From: Solea solea
Lineage: Eukaryota > Chordata > Actinopteri > Pleuronectiformes > Soleidae
Direction: 5' to 3'
DNA: 64,000 nucleotides
Assembly: GCF_958295425.1 (NCBI RefSeq)
Contig: NC_081149.1
Location: 8,313,654-8,377,653, forward strand
Below the pieces are notes generated by a model. It had not been told where the DNA came from. It saw nothing but the letters and a program-made list of their open reading frames with translations, and did no database searches. Position 1 is the stretch's first letter; every line of letters begins with the position of its first letter. Below are positions 46,246 through 58,100 of the stretch, piece after piece. A program made the position numbers and the translations under genes.

Positions 46246-46479
46246 GAGCAATAAATACAATCTGCAGTTTTTCCCCTTAATAAATATGTAAGATGCCGAC
46301 ATTATGTGATCATAACTGCGATATCAAACACATTTTTGAAAGCCTTATATGGTTGGGTCCAAGTTGAAGTTGAATTTGTCCTTCAAACGTTGAATTAACT
46401 TGTTATTTATCCTTCAGTCTTCCCTCAGCAGGACCTAAAACCGTCCACCTCGGTTCCATTAGAGGATTCTAAAGTAATG

Positions 46480-47310
46480 TCTTCGTCACCCGCACAGAAG
46501 AATGTGTCACGAACCACCTCACCAAAGTTGCCAAGTATAACGTGAGCTGTTTAACCTCTCTATTCCACGAGAGATGCTGCTCAAGTGGATTAACTGTCAC
46601 ACTGTGCCCTCAGTGAGACAAGATACAATCTGGCATAATGGAGACCCCGAGCACAGCATGGAATGATTCTCTCTCCTCCACCAGCACCACCGATGGCACT
46701 CCAGCTCATAAAACACCAGTTATGCCAAATGTCACGCGAAGACGGACGATTATCGTCAGCGCCGCTGTCACGGGAATATGTCTATCTGCCGTAATTTGCC
46801 GACTGGAGCATAAACGAGCGCGGATAAGATCAATATTTAATGAAAGTGTAAGTGAAGCTTAAGGGTTGTCACTTGTGCCGCTGCTGTTAATGGCATGTCA
46901 CATTATCATACTTATCAGATTGGGTCAATCTTAAAGCAAATTACTGGCCTCATTGCTTTTTTTTCGTTCATCACGAACATCGAGTCATTTTGAGTCGCCC
47001 ACATCTGTGCAAACACATGAATGTAGCCTCTGCCTGTTTGTGCGCCTGCACATCGACCTGCACTTAAGTCAAGCAAAAATCTATTAATGACAGCGTGGAC
47101 TGGCATAATTCAATCAACACGCCGCAAATGTGTTTGGAACTCGGAAGAAAAGTGTATTTCATGGCTGAGGAAACCCCTATGCACGGTGCCCCACTCTCCC
47201 TGGTAACAGTATCCCGCAGTGAGCCAGGCTGATTGTTTTAGTCCTGGATCACTGGCCATGGGATAAACCTGAGAGCCCAGTGTGCTTTTCATGTCAAAAA
47301 CCTTCAAGGG
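46480..47310. promoter_or_regulatory. Candidate conserved non-coding block
   Basis: About 800 bases of unique, homopolymer-poor sequence: AAGTGGATTAACTGTCACAC, CTGCTGTTAATGGCATGTCA CATTATCATAC, AAGCAAATTACTGGCCTCAT and CTATTAATGACAGCG. Several TGACA/TGTCA and ATTA cores are close together. No exon structure. Confidence 0.42.
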
Positions 47311-50300
47311 AAAGCGGCCACAATCCGAGAGCAATCACACTTGAGACATCAAAGTTCCAGGGAGGAGAGAGGCGAGAGACGGTCTACATTTTTTCCACGC
47401 AAGCCAAGTGCAAGTCAAGCGTGGAGGAAAGAGGAGATGATCTAAGGCGAGGGTGCCATTGAGAGGAAGACGGAGAGCAGACAGATGTGCGTGGGCAGGT
47501 AGCGGCACATCAGGGCCCCTCTGGAAACTCAGAGAGGCACAGTGGAGGCTCCGCTGGCCGCATTCCTGTTTGCTGCTCACTGACTGTCCACTGACGCACT
47601 GACGACCGTGAGCCGGCTCTTGGACACAGAACTCACACGATACTGAGGGAAGACGTTTTTAGATCCTTTACTCAAGTCAGGAGTACTAACAAATAAAGAT
47701 GACAATAAATAAAGTTTTATCAAATTTCTGATCGATGATTAACAATTTTTGAAGAGAATAAGTTGGATTTTGTACAAAAATAGACTTTTGATTTTTGTGA
47801 TTTTGAAACTAAAGACGCTAAGAAGGTTATATGAACAAACAAGGAATGACATTTCTTCAACATGTTTGTTTTAGGTATCTGATTTATGACGAACAAGTTG
47901 GATTTTGTTTTAAAAAGAGAACAAAACGTTCAGATTTTGAAGAACTAGACACAATACATGTTCCTCAACATTATATTATTCATAATTAACACACTGTTCA
48001 GTGTTTATAAAACTTATCTTTAAGCTTAATAATAATTAAGTGCATAAAAACCCAACTAGAAGGAATCTCCATCTTTCCCTATGTAAAACATCCCACGGTT
48101 AGTTTTCTGTTAAATATCATATATTTTTTCTGTGTCAATTTATTACATCTGTACAAAAAAAACTAGAGTAAAAATGTTTTGCAGTGAGAAAGTGTTTGTT
48201 TTTATAATCTTTTTTTCTGAAGAAAAACACTCCATACTGTAAATATGGTCGTTCTTCCTACATTTAGACAAATTGAATTAGTAACCCAATTAAATTATGT
48301 GCAATTCTTGACACCTAAGCTTGTACTGGGTTATCTTTTTAAGTTCATATTTACTTATTGTTATTTTTGTACGGGCTCTTACAGGTTTCTACCTTAACCT
48401 CCCTCTCAAAAACTGTAACTGGTTGATTATTGATTCTTTGTTTTATTTATTTATTAATGATTATTTGGTTCCCAGTCACTTAGTCAGAAGATGATTACGT
48501 TCGAAGTGAGGAAAAAAGTATTTTTAAAAGCACTTTTTAAACATCCGTGGAGTTGGGAATTACTTTTGAACAATAGTTACATTTATTCATATAGTCTACA
48601 TACATTGTAAATACAGTTAAATGTTTGTTTTGACATAAAAAAGAGAACTAATCATTGAATTTGGCAACTTGTGACAAGATGTGCTCAAGCAACCAAAAGT
48701 GCACAAATGGAATACTTAAGTACGCGCACTTAGTTTCCATGGTTACCTCAATAAATAGGTTTTCTATTAAGATATTTTATTACCGTGCGAGTAAAAAATG
48801 TTCAGCGCGGACAAATGAGCAGCTGCATGTGAGGATGAATAAAGGCAGAGGTTGTTAACTTGTCAGAGGTCCGTCACACTGCTCAGTCCCCGTTTTCCCT
48901 CCTCCTCCTCCTCCTCCTTCCCCCCCGGCTCGTTAGCTGTCACTCATCTCTGTTCCGCCTCACTGCTGTCCAGCCAATAGGATGCTGGCGCCTGACCAAG
49001 AGCCCAGGCTGCGAGGACATGTGTAGCGGGTTGATTGATAACCATAAACAGGGCGTTCATCCAGTTATAGGACACCGTACAGGTGCAATTAACACATCAC
49101 ACACCACTGAGAGATGAGTGGGTCCAGGTAATTATCGTGCCAATTTTTTTTCTTTTTTATAAAGCAATGGCAAAATATTATTTCATTAATAAGCCAGTGA
49201 CTACATATTTGTGTACCTTTATGTACTTGATAAATGTCACTCTCTGTTTATTTGTCAATGCTTATGTTAGTTTATACATTAAAAAACTTAGTGCAGACAC
49301 ATGATGCAGCTTGGGGAGACGGTGGTGTTTAATAAATGTTTAAAATTAAGTGTCTGTGTGTGACGTCACACAGACAGATAGGAGATTGTAAATCATAAAG
49401 TCTGATACAATCCCAAAAACTCCAAAGAGAAATATGCGTCACCAAAATCATGTGACCAGGGTGAGAGTGAAGGATGCACATGTTGGCCACGGTGCAGTGA
49501 CTTTTAAAAGATAAAAGAGGGAAGAAATGCAAACACAGTAGAGCCTAAAAATCCGAGAAAGAACTGAGAACTGATCACATTTAAACAGAAACTGCAGTGG
49601 GCCGCCGTTTGCTCGATGTTTGACGCCAAAAAACAGATAGTTTCATTAAATTTAGGGGTAAAGCCTTCACTCTATAGCTGCCATTTTGTTACGACTTTCT
49701 GCAGAAATGGCCTGCAGGGCTGCACCACTAAGACGGTGGCTGTGGTATTTAATGACACATTGATTTTCATTGAAACATTTTCATTAGATCAATTAAAAAA
49801 GAAAAGAAAAGAGATGCATGTAATTTTGTAACACAAACTTTTGATCTAGCTATCCCTAATTAATTCATTTAAAGTTTTTCTAAGGATGCATCATATTATA
49901 GGCAGGGTATCTGCCAGCTGTAAAAAACAGCTGTAAGTTGGCTTTAAAATGTATGAAACACACCATGAATAAAACAGTTGGCTGAACAGAGTGTTATCTC
50001 CTTGACTTCTCTACAGCTATTATTTTCTCATATTTACTTATTTTGCACAATTAAGAGCATTTATATCTACACCTGCTGCAGCCTGGGTATGAATGTCAAT
50101 AACTAAAATGCTATGTTAGTTTCATTACAGAGGAGACTAAATAACATCTTCAGTATACAGTGCTTTGCTATTCACACCCAGCCTGAATTCTTCCAAATTT
50201 TTGGGGGTTTTATTAAAGAGACCTACACAAAATAGTGCATAAGTTAGAAATAATGAATGGATTTCAAAATGTACAAATATAAATCTGAACAGTGTGTAAG

Positions 50301-52090
50301 TATTCACCGCTCCTTTTATTGTGAAAAGCCATAAGAAAAATACAGTGCAACCAAATGCAACCTTAAGAAGTTCCACAAAAATGTGGAGAAGATCCACATT
50401 TTGCAAGGCCCAAACACTGCAGATATATCAGTATATGGGATATCAGCAAAAAGCCCAATATAGTGCATCTCAAATTTTAGTAAAAAGTTTTTTAAAGTAA
50501 AAAAGGAATAATAGTATATAGGAATATGGAGGATAAAGCGGTAGAAAATGGATGGATGGATATAGGTGTTAGCCTTTTGGGGCATTATGATGGTTTAAAT
50601 GGTAAATTAACAGTTCTTTTTTTAACCATATTTCTTCACAACCTTTTACTTGACTATTGTTGCATTAAAAGAAAGTAGCATTTTTGACCTCCGACCTACT
50701 GCATTTATTACATGAAAGAAAAAGCTGCACTCATGTCGTCTGAGTCAACACCGAGTCTCGTTCTGATGGACAGGCTGCAGTGACCCACCAGTGTGGACAC
50801 GTCTGTCTCACCCTCACTGAGGATCCACAAACACACCACGGCTTCTCCTCCGTGTCGTCCTATGTAACCAAACACCAGCAGAAAGAGCCTGCACCTAAGC
50901 CCACATCCCCGCGTCTTCAAAGCAGCCTTTGGTCCACCTTGATTGAACAATTACCGCCATGGATAATTTACCATCAATGGGCAAGTCCACTTTCCTAGTT
51001 TACCGGCATGCCTACATATTGTCTGACAAAACCCTTTGACTTCCATCAAGAGGGTTTTAAGATGAAGTCAGCAGCACAGGGCAAAACAACTCACACTTTC
51101 ATGGCAAAATGGTTTCCATCACAGCGTGTGCATCGCGCCTTTAATTTGTCTGTTACACCTGAGTGAAGAGCGAGCGCGACCGACGACAGCCGCTTCCAGT
51201 GTCATCAGGATCCAAGAAATACCGCAACGACAAACTTTCCACACTTCCAATCTTGTTCGAGGTGCAAAAACGTCGCTTTGAAAGGTCATAATTGGTTCTT
51301 GTGCAAATTAGTTTTCCAACTGAAGAGTTGTAAAAACATTGTAAACTGCAGCGATTGCACTGCTGTAATTTGCCACAGACGTTCCCCTTCCTGTCAGTTA
51401 AAAACTGAGTGAAACGTGAAAAATAACTCATTTTTCAAACATTATTTTATTCAGTTCAGCCCAGAGTGGCTCACAGCTCGTGTTCTAGTAACAGATAAAG
51501 CATCGTGACATTATTTCTTGTTGTATTCCGACTCAAAATTTAGAAAATTGCTCATAAAAATGCATGTGAATATTGTAAAAAAAAATTCAAATTATGACAC
51601 AAACAAATCTCCCTGTAAATCAACTGAAATGCTGGGTTTAATATTTGTAATATAATCAATTTTTTATTATTTTACAATTATTCAAACAAACCGCTCTGTA
51701 AATTACGCAGAGAAAACCGATAACACGGTTTCAGTTTTTCCATTACCGTTGAAAAGTATTGTTACATTATCAGTTTAAAACAATTTCCACCCTTTAATGA
51801 GTGATTACTGCACTAATTGTGATTTTATAATGTGAATAGTAATTTCACAGTTTTCATTATTACATTTTCCAACTCGTTTAAGGGGAGATTTAATACTCGT
51901 CTTTGAAGTGAGTTAATTATGACACTACTGGTGGCTCCAGTTCACTTTAGTCTGAAGCGCCGAAGAAAAGAGCCGCAGATTTCTATAATCTGCTGTATTC
52001 AAATAAGAGCAATGTTTTCACGAAAAGGCAACATTTAAAAAAAAAAATAATAATAATAATAATATCTATCCTGGGAATGCAGAGAATGAA
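47310..52090. other. Spacer between the enhancer-like block and the INTS1 3' end
   Basis: Mostly AT-rich sequence without coding exons. Small points: a TCC run (48898-48918), a unique stretch 48960-49120 with GTTGATTGATAACCATAAAC that may be regulatory, and a reverse piece of the 6975-7200 repeat family (50520-50560). The minus-strand open frames at 50708-50950 and 51153-51431 have no recognisable product. Confidence 0.4.
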
Positions 52091-52097
52091 TGACACG

Positions 52098-52103
52098 TTT
52101 ATT
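52098..52103 (-). terminator. AATAAA hexamer just after the INTS1 stop
   Basis: A canonical AATAAA on the minus strand begins 15 bases after the TAA stop and lies inside a 9-bp hairpin (52093-52101 paired with 52110-52118). If used, the 3' UTR would be unusually short, so a more distal signal may be the main one. Confidence 0.35.
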
Positions 52104-52117
52104 CATCAGTAAACGTG

Positions 52118-54016
52118 TTATGTTGTCGCTTCCATGTGAAGAACCTTCATAGACTCTGCGATCACTGTACTGGTGTCAATTTGTCCGTAGATACCGACCA
52201 AAAATGCTTTGTGGAGCAAGATGTCTGCGTGTTCTGGAGGGAGGAGAAGAAGAAGAAAAGGAGGAGGAAGAGGGAAAAAAAAAGTAATTTATAGAACGCA
52301 GTGAATGTACGCTATGAAATAAAAACCTAAAAGACTTAATTAAGAGCAAAAACTGAGAAAAGGTAGAGGTAAAAGACTACATTATTAGGGTCAGTGGCTA
52401 GTTAACAATTAGTTAATAACAGGGTTCCCACACTTTGGTTGGCTGACATCAAATTTCAAGGACTTTTCAAGGTCATTTTCTTTGGTGAGCCAGAGATCTT
52501 CCCAGGCATCACGTTGTCATTTGCTCTCTCTCTTGCTTAACTTTACTCGCTCGTTGTTCTGCGTGGAATCTCACGTCAGCGGCGGAGACAGACGGCGGAC
52601 AGTGTCCACGACACCGCTATTAACTACAACACGACGTTTGTTCTGCGTAAGGCAGCGCATGGAACAGTGGGTGGCACGAAATTCAAGCACTTTCAATGAC
52701 CCATGTCTATTTAGGGCAATTTCTTCAAGGACCCTGGGAACTCTGTAATAAGAGTGAGGCAATGATGCTTCCCACAAACCACAGCAGATAATCCCTTTCC
52801 CATTGACTTTCAGGGTTTGTCGACTTTAACCTTGTTGCATATCGTATATAGTGGTCAGTGTTTGTATGTATGTGTATATTTAGAGTTTTTACAGGATGTC
52901 AGAGAGGGAAATAAATGGCTGCCCTGTGGCAAACTCTCTGCCTATCATGTAGCTGACATGATTATTGTGGTTGGCAAGCTCGCCCCAATCACACGCTGTG
53001 CTCATACACTTGAGGATTGTGGGTAGTGTCGTACTTCTCCTTGACATCGGGAATAAAAATGAGCTTTTCCTACAGCATGGATTGCGATCGTGTGAACGTG
53101 TGACTCCTACAACATTTTAACCGCTTGTGTTGGGTGAACATTAAGTAGTTACAACATTATAAGTATTGTTTTCAGTTGCTATGTCTTTGTCATGCGACGA
53201 CTGTATACCCAAGATATAGAGTCACAGGAATGCCTGCTTCTATCCACATCACCGCCAAAAAAAGGATGTGGCTGACCTCCTTCTGTCGTCCTTACCTTGA
53301 CAGAGAAGCACGTATTCTGGAAGGTTCCTGAGAGCAGTCTGCACCACGTCAAAGTTGCCGCTGCCCATGCAGTACATGAATGTTGGCAGGAAGTCCGTTG
53401 CCAGGCTGCGGCGCAGAAAACAATGGATGCGAGTGAGAACAGCGTGACGACAGACGATGATGGATAAGACGGATGAATATCGCGCGTCACATGATTGAAA
53501 CTTCTGGATTCCACTCAGGTGTTTGATGTTGTAAAAACTCACCAGGGGTTGTTCTGCATGCAGCGCAGGGCCAGGCTGAAGGCCATGTTTCGACACAGCT
53601 CCTCTGGGGAAACCATGAGTCTCTGGAGATCGTTCTGCAAACAAGAGACGCGAGGCGATGACGGACGTGTTACACACACACACACACACACATTGACATG
53701 CGCAACACTTTCACAGTTCTTTATGACTCACAATAAAGTACTGGATGATCTCTGGGCTCCTCCTGGACTTATCATCCACCTCTGTCAACACTTCCAACAC
53801 ATCTTCATCAGAGTAAAGAAAAAAAGCAAACAAACCATCACATTACTCATTTCTGACACGGGATTAAAGCAGGTGACGTTGCTGCAGCGGTACGTTACTC
53901 ACCCTCGACGGCTTCTCCTCGCGACATCTTTTTCAGATACATGGTCATGTCGGCCGTGCTCAGCGAAACCGAGGCAGATATGCTGACAAGGGGCAGGGAA
54001 CCAGTGGACATGTCAT
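52118..54016 (-). CDS. ints1: INTS1 exons, block 5 and stop codon
   Basis: Exons 54016-53903, 53802-53732, 53634-53543, 53405-53296 and 52233-52118. Landmarks are MSTGSLPLVSISASVSLS, RRSPEIIQYF, CRNMAFSLALRCMQNNP, DFLPTFMYCMGSGNFDVVQ and HKAFLVGIYGQIDTS. The protein ends KVLHMEATT with TAA at 52120-52118, matching the length and end of vertebrate INTS1. The last intron (52234-53295) is about 1 kb. Confidence 0.96.
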
Positions 54017-55123
54017 CTAGTAAAGAGAGACAAATAAACAACTGTTTTCCAGATGTATGGTTCACTAAGATAAATGAGGGCTCCAGAGGTTTCCTCAGGT
54101 TTAAAAAAAAAAAGTAAATTGATGACTGAACCCATATCGAGTGAGACAGATGTGAATGAATATCAACTATAACGAGCTCTTTCAGACAAAAAACTTGTTT
54201 TACACCAGCAGACACTGAAGTAATGTTATTTTCAAGGATGAGACTCATTAAAATTTAGTCCTGTGAAGTCACCTCGTAGAGAACATAATCCTGCAAATGC
54301 CACATTAGCTCTTAATCCAAAGGTGGGAACGGTAGCTATCACAATGTTTGCCACAGCCAGGCAGAGCCAAGTGTGCTGCGATAAATTCTGTCCTGGCTGT
54401 TTGTCGGCTCAGCTAACAGTTCCACCACGGTCTTCCTCTTTGGAGCTTTATTTTTATGCATTACACAGAGACATGACCTAAAAAAAACAACCTAAATTTA
54501 AAGTGCGACTGAAGTGCAGTAAATTAAAAACGTATGTAATAAAAACCTACCTAGATATGTTTTAGAACAAGTATATAAGATTTTTTAAAGGTCTAACATT
54601 GTGATCATTATATTCTACTCTTTGTAAGACTCCTGCTCCATATGCTGGAAATAAGACGACACCAAAAAAAAAGGTGCCCACCATCTCTTTCCTCTGCTGT
54701 GTCCTCAGCAGAAGAACTTGTCACTGGCAAAGTGAGTCCAGCCAGGAGAGATTTCAGCTGCACCAGGTCTGGGTTTTCTGCACACAGACACCTAAAAAGA
54801 GAGAGAAATAAAAGATGAATCTCTAAAAAAACAACAACAATACTGTCAGTAAAGTCATGCATTGACAGTTCATTGATGGAGCATTTGCAACACACAGATA
54901 ATTGAGTGCTATAATATACTAACTGTAAGATGTCAGAGTGCTTCTGTAGGTAAGGAATGGCGGCAGCTGCGTCGTGCGTTATATACTTCTGTGTGAACTG
55001 CAGAAATTTGTTGATGAAGACCAACGGGTAACGAGTCCTCAGAAAGTTCTACACAAGAAAAACAAAACACACGTCAACACTGTGAATCAAATCTGTTTTA
55101 AATCCACTCTGACAAAAGTGTCT

Positions 55124-55160
<37 letters not shown>

Positions 55161-58100
55161 TCCGCCCACCTGAAGGACTTTCATGAAGGAGAGAAAGCAG
55201 TCTTGAAGCGCCCTCTGGTGGTCGCTGTGGAAAACGAGCGGCTGCAGCAGCTCCAGGATGGCGAGCATGTTGCTGAAGAAGGTCATGTGGTTCTGCTGCC
55301 GAAACTCGTGCATGTTGAGGTGAATGCGACTGTGCAGGAGGCCCGCGATCATAGGCAGGTGTCTGCGGAGCGAGACGGAAAGGTCAGAAAGGCTGCGGCA
55401 TGTTTTTTTTCATTCACACGACTGTAGAGCGAACTGTGAAAAATCACCTGAGCAAAAGGACGGGATGCGACACCGCCATCTTTCTACAGGCAAGGTTGGC
55501 GTCCGACACGCGACTCTCGGCCGACTTTGAGTCTCCTATCTCAGCGAGCAGCGTGACCAGGCGATGCACCAGGATGTCCAGCTGAGGAACGAAATAATAT
55601 TCAGCATGAAGCTCATTTAGCTTGAGTTGTACAGTAAAGACAACATATTTATTTTTATGTGTGATTATTGTGCCAGTAAAAATGTGGGGCACATTTTTAT
55701 TTGACAAAATGTGTTTGTACAAGATGACATGGTGACTGAAGGGCATTGCAAATGGTTCATGTGATCATTTTAACACTGTAACCATTCAACAACATCTCAC
55801 GTAGTTGTAAACCATTTAATCAGTTGGTTTTATAATTATTATATATAGTATTCATCAGTCGGTCAATTATTTTAAGTACGTATTTATGTTCCAAGAAACA
55901 CAAAAGCATGTCACTAAAACATAATTTCTCATAAGTCTTCCATATTTTGTTTTTGTTTTTATGACCCCTTGCATGTATTTAATAATTAGTTTATACATTT
56001 ATATGTTGTATATAATTGGAGAGACAGACCATTAGTGTTGTACAATAACTGCTTACTTAAGTTAAGCATTTTTTTGTTTTATTTGTTATCATTAAAAAGT
56101 TATACTCATATCGGCCGACCTCTAATCTCAAACGCTTTGTACTGTACGTATATCATTATTGTGCTTCGTTCTTCACCTATATTGTTTGTACCTACTGTTT
56201 TCTGGTGTAACTTTTGGTGTTAATGTGGTTGAAAAACTAAAGGTTAAATAAAATAAATAATATACAGTAAATTTTTTGGCCTACTGTGAAGTGTAAACTG
56301 TAAATAAATCTGCATGTGTTGGTATGGAGCAGTTAGAAAACGTGTTTTCCTTCAAATGAATCTAAATAAGAACAGATATTTTGTACTCATTTTTAGAGAG
56401 CCTCTGGTCAGGGTGGCATCTCTGGTATAATTCACCCACGATTGCGTCATGAGTGGAAAATCCCCTTAGATTAAGTTGGTATTTGATGTGCAGGAGATGA
56501 TCACCTTGCAGCTGCTGCCGTCCGCGGCTCCTCCGCTGCTGAAGGTGCCCTCAGGCAGAGTAACGTGCTGAATGACCTCGGGAAAGTGCAGGTAGATCTG
56601 CAGCAGCAAGTTCTGGCACCGCTTACTCATCGCCCTGAAAGATAAAACAAAATAAATAAATAAAAAAAGGTAAGTATACCGAAGGTTAAGGTTTAGGGAA
56701 AAGGCTCTGAGGGGGGAAAAAAGTTCAGCTGTCCACAGTAAAGCCTAAAAGCTTAGTAACTAAATAATAAAGACTGTAATCCCTGGTGTTACTGGGTTGT
56801 GTAGCTTGGAGCTATTTAATTGACAGTGACTGGTTGACCAATTCTGGTGCAGCCACAAACAGTTTTGCGGCAGCTTTTCAGCTCAAGTGAGCTATACTCT
56901 GCAGTGCTCCAAGTGACGCGACATCACAGATGTGATTAAGTGGAGCTAAAGTCATTTGGCCAAAAAAAAAAAAAAAAAACGATTAGAAACAAACTAATTT
57001 TTCACGTCAGTCCATTTTGAATTACATGGGATAAAATATTTGGTAATTAAATTAAGTTTTTGTTCTTGACTGAAAGTTGAGGAAACCACTTAATTCTAAT
57101 TTTCTCTGGGTTCTCCGGTTTCCACCCACATGTCCAAACACATGCGGCGGTTAATTGGACACTGTAAATTGCCTCATCTCTCTATATGTTTGCCCAGCAA
57201 TAGACTGTAGAGGTGTGTAGGAACAAAGTGTTATTGTTTTCCCAAGATAAACCACTTTACTAATGTATAAATCCGCACGACACAAAATGTAAGGCTCATT
57301 AAAACAAATGCAGAGACATGAATTACATTGTCATCCTGAGGTACTTGACTTCAGGTCACTGCAGTGAATTCACACAATCCTCATGGCCAAGAGGAAAGGA
57401 ATTGGTCTTGTGACTGAAGGGTCACTGGCTCCAATCCTCTGATAGGTCAAGGGCAGATGAGCCTATGAGCAAAGCATCCAATCCCCATTGCTCCCCGGGG
57501 GGCAGATAAGTGCTGCCCACTGCTCCTGTGCCCGGTTTGTGTGTGTTCACCACTGGTGTGTAAAAAAAGATGGGTTAAATGCAGAGGGCAAATTCACTAT
57601 CACTAATTGGTGTGTGTGTGTGTGTGTGTGTGTGTTAACTAATTCCAATTCTTCCTGGCTAAGGCCCATGTCAGGCTAACATGACGCATCTTTATATTAG
57701 AAGTTCATTACAACTATGGCGTTAAGCAAACCACAGCGACCTTGACCAAGACCAAAGTGTCTGCTCCTCGTTCAGTAGCCGACGTGTAATTGGAATAAAC
57801 ACCAGCTTATCTGCCAGAAGAATGCTTAACATACAGTCGAGTGTTTATTCAACACAAGGCCAGAACCCTTTATTTGCAGTGTGTTTTTATCCCACCACAT
57901 TTTCACAAGCAGCCATTTTACCCGACAGCTTAGCTGTACTTAAAATGCTGTAATTCGGAAGCTAATTTTGCCCGACCTTGGCCAAAGTTTCCTCATTAAA
58001 GTGGTTTAATAACCAGAGACATATTCATGAGAGGAGGGTTTTGCCTCCACAAAGAGTTGCACCCTGATCTCTGACAGCAAAGTCGGAGCAGGAATTCACA

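Noticed and set aside
50708..50950. 80-codon minus-strand frame of normal amino-acid composition, with a 92-codon frame at 51153-51431 upstream
   Set aside because: No recognised protein and no convincing splice linkage; short enough to be chance.
53495..53986. 163-codon plus-strand frame
   Set aside because: Antisense to INTS1 exons and includes a CA repeat.
57380..57460. tRNA gene
   Set aside because: Box A/B-like motifs belong to a decayed SINE; no cloverleaf can be folded.
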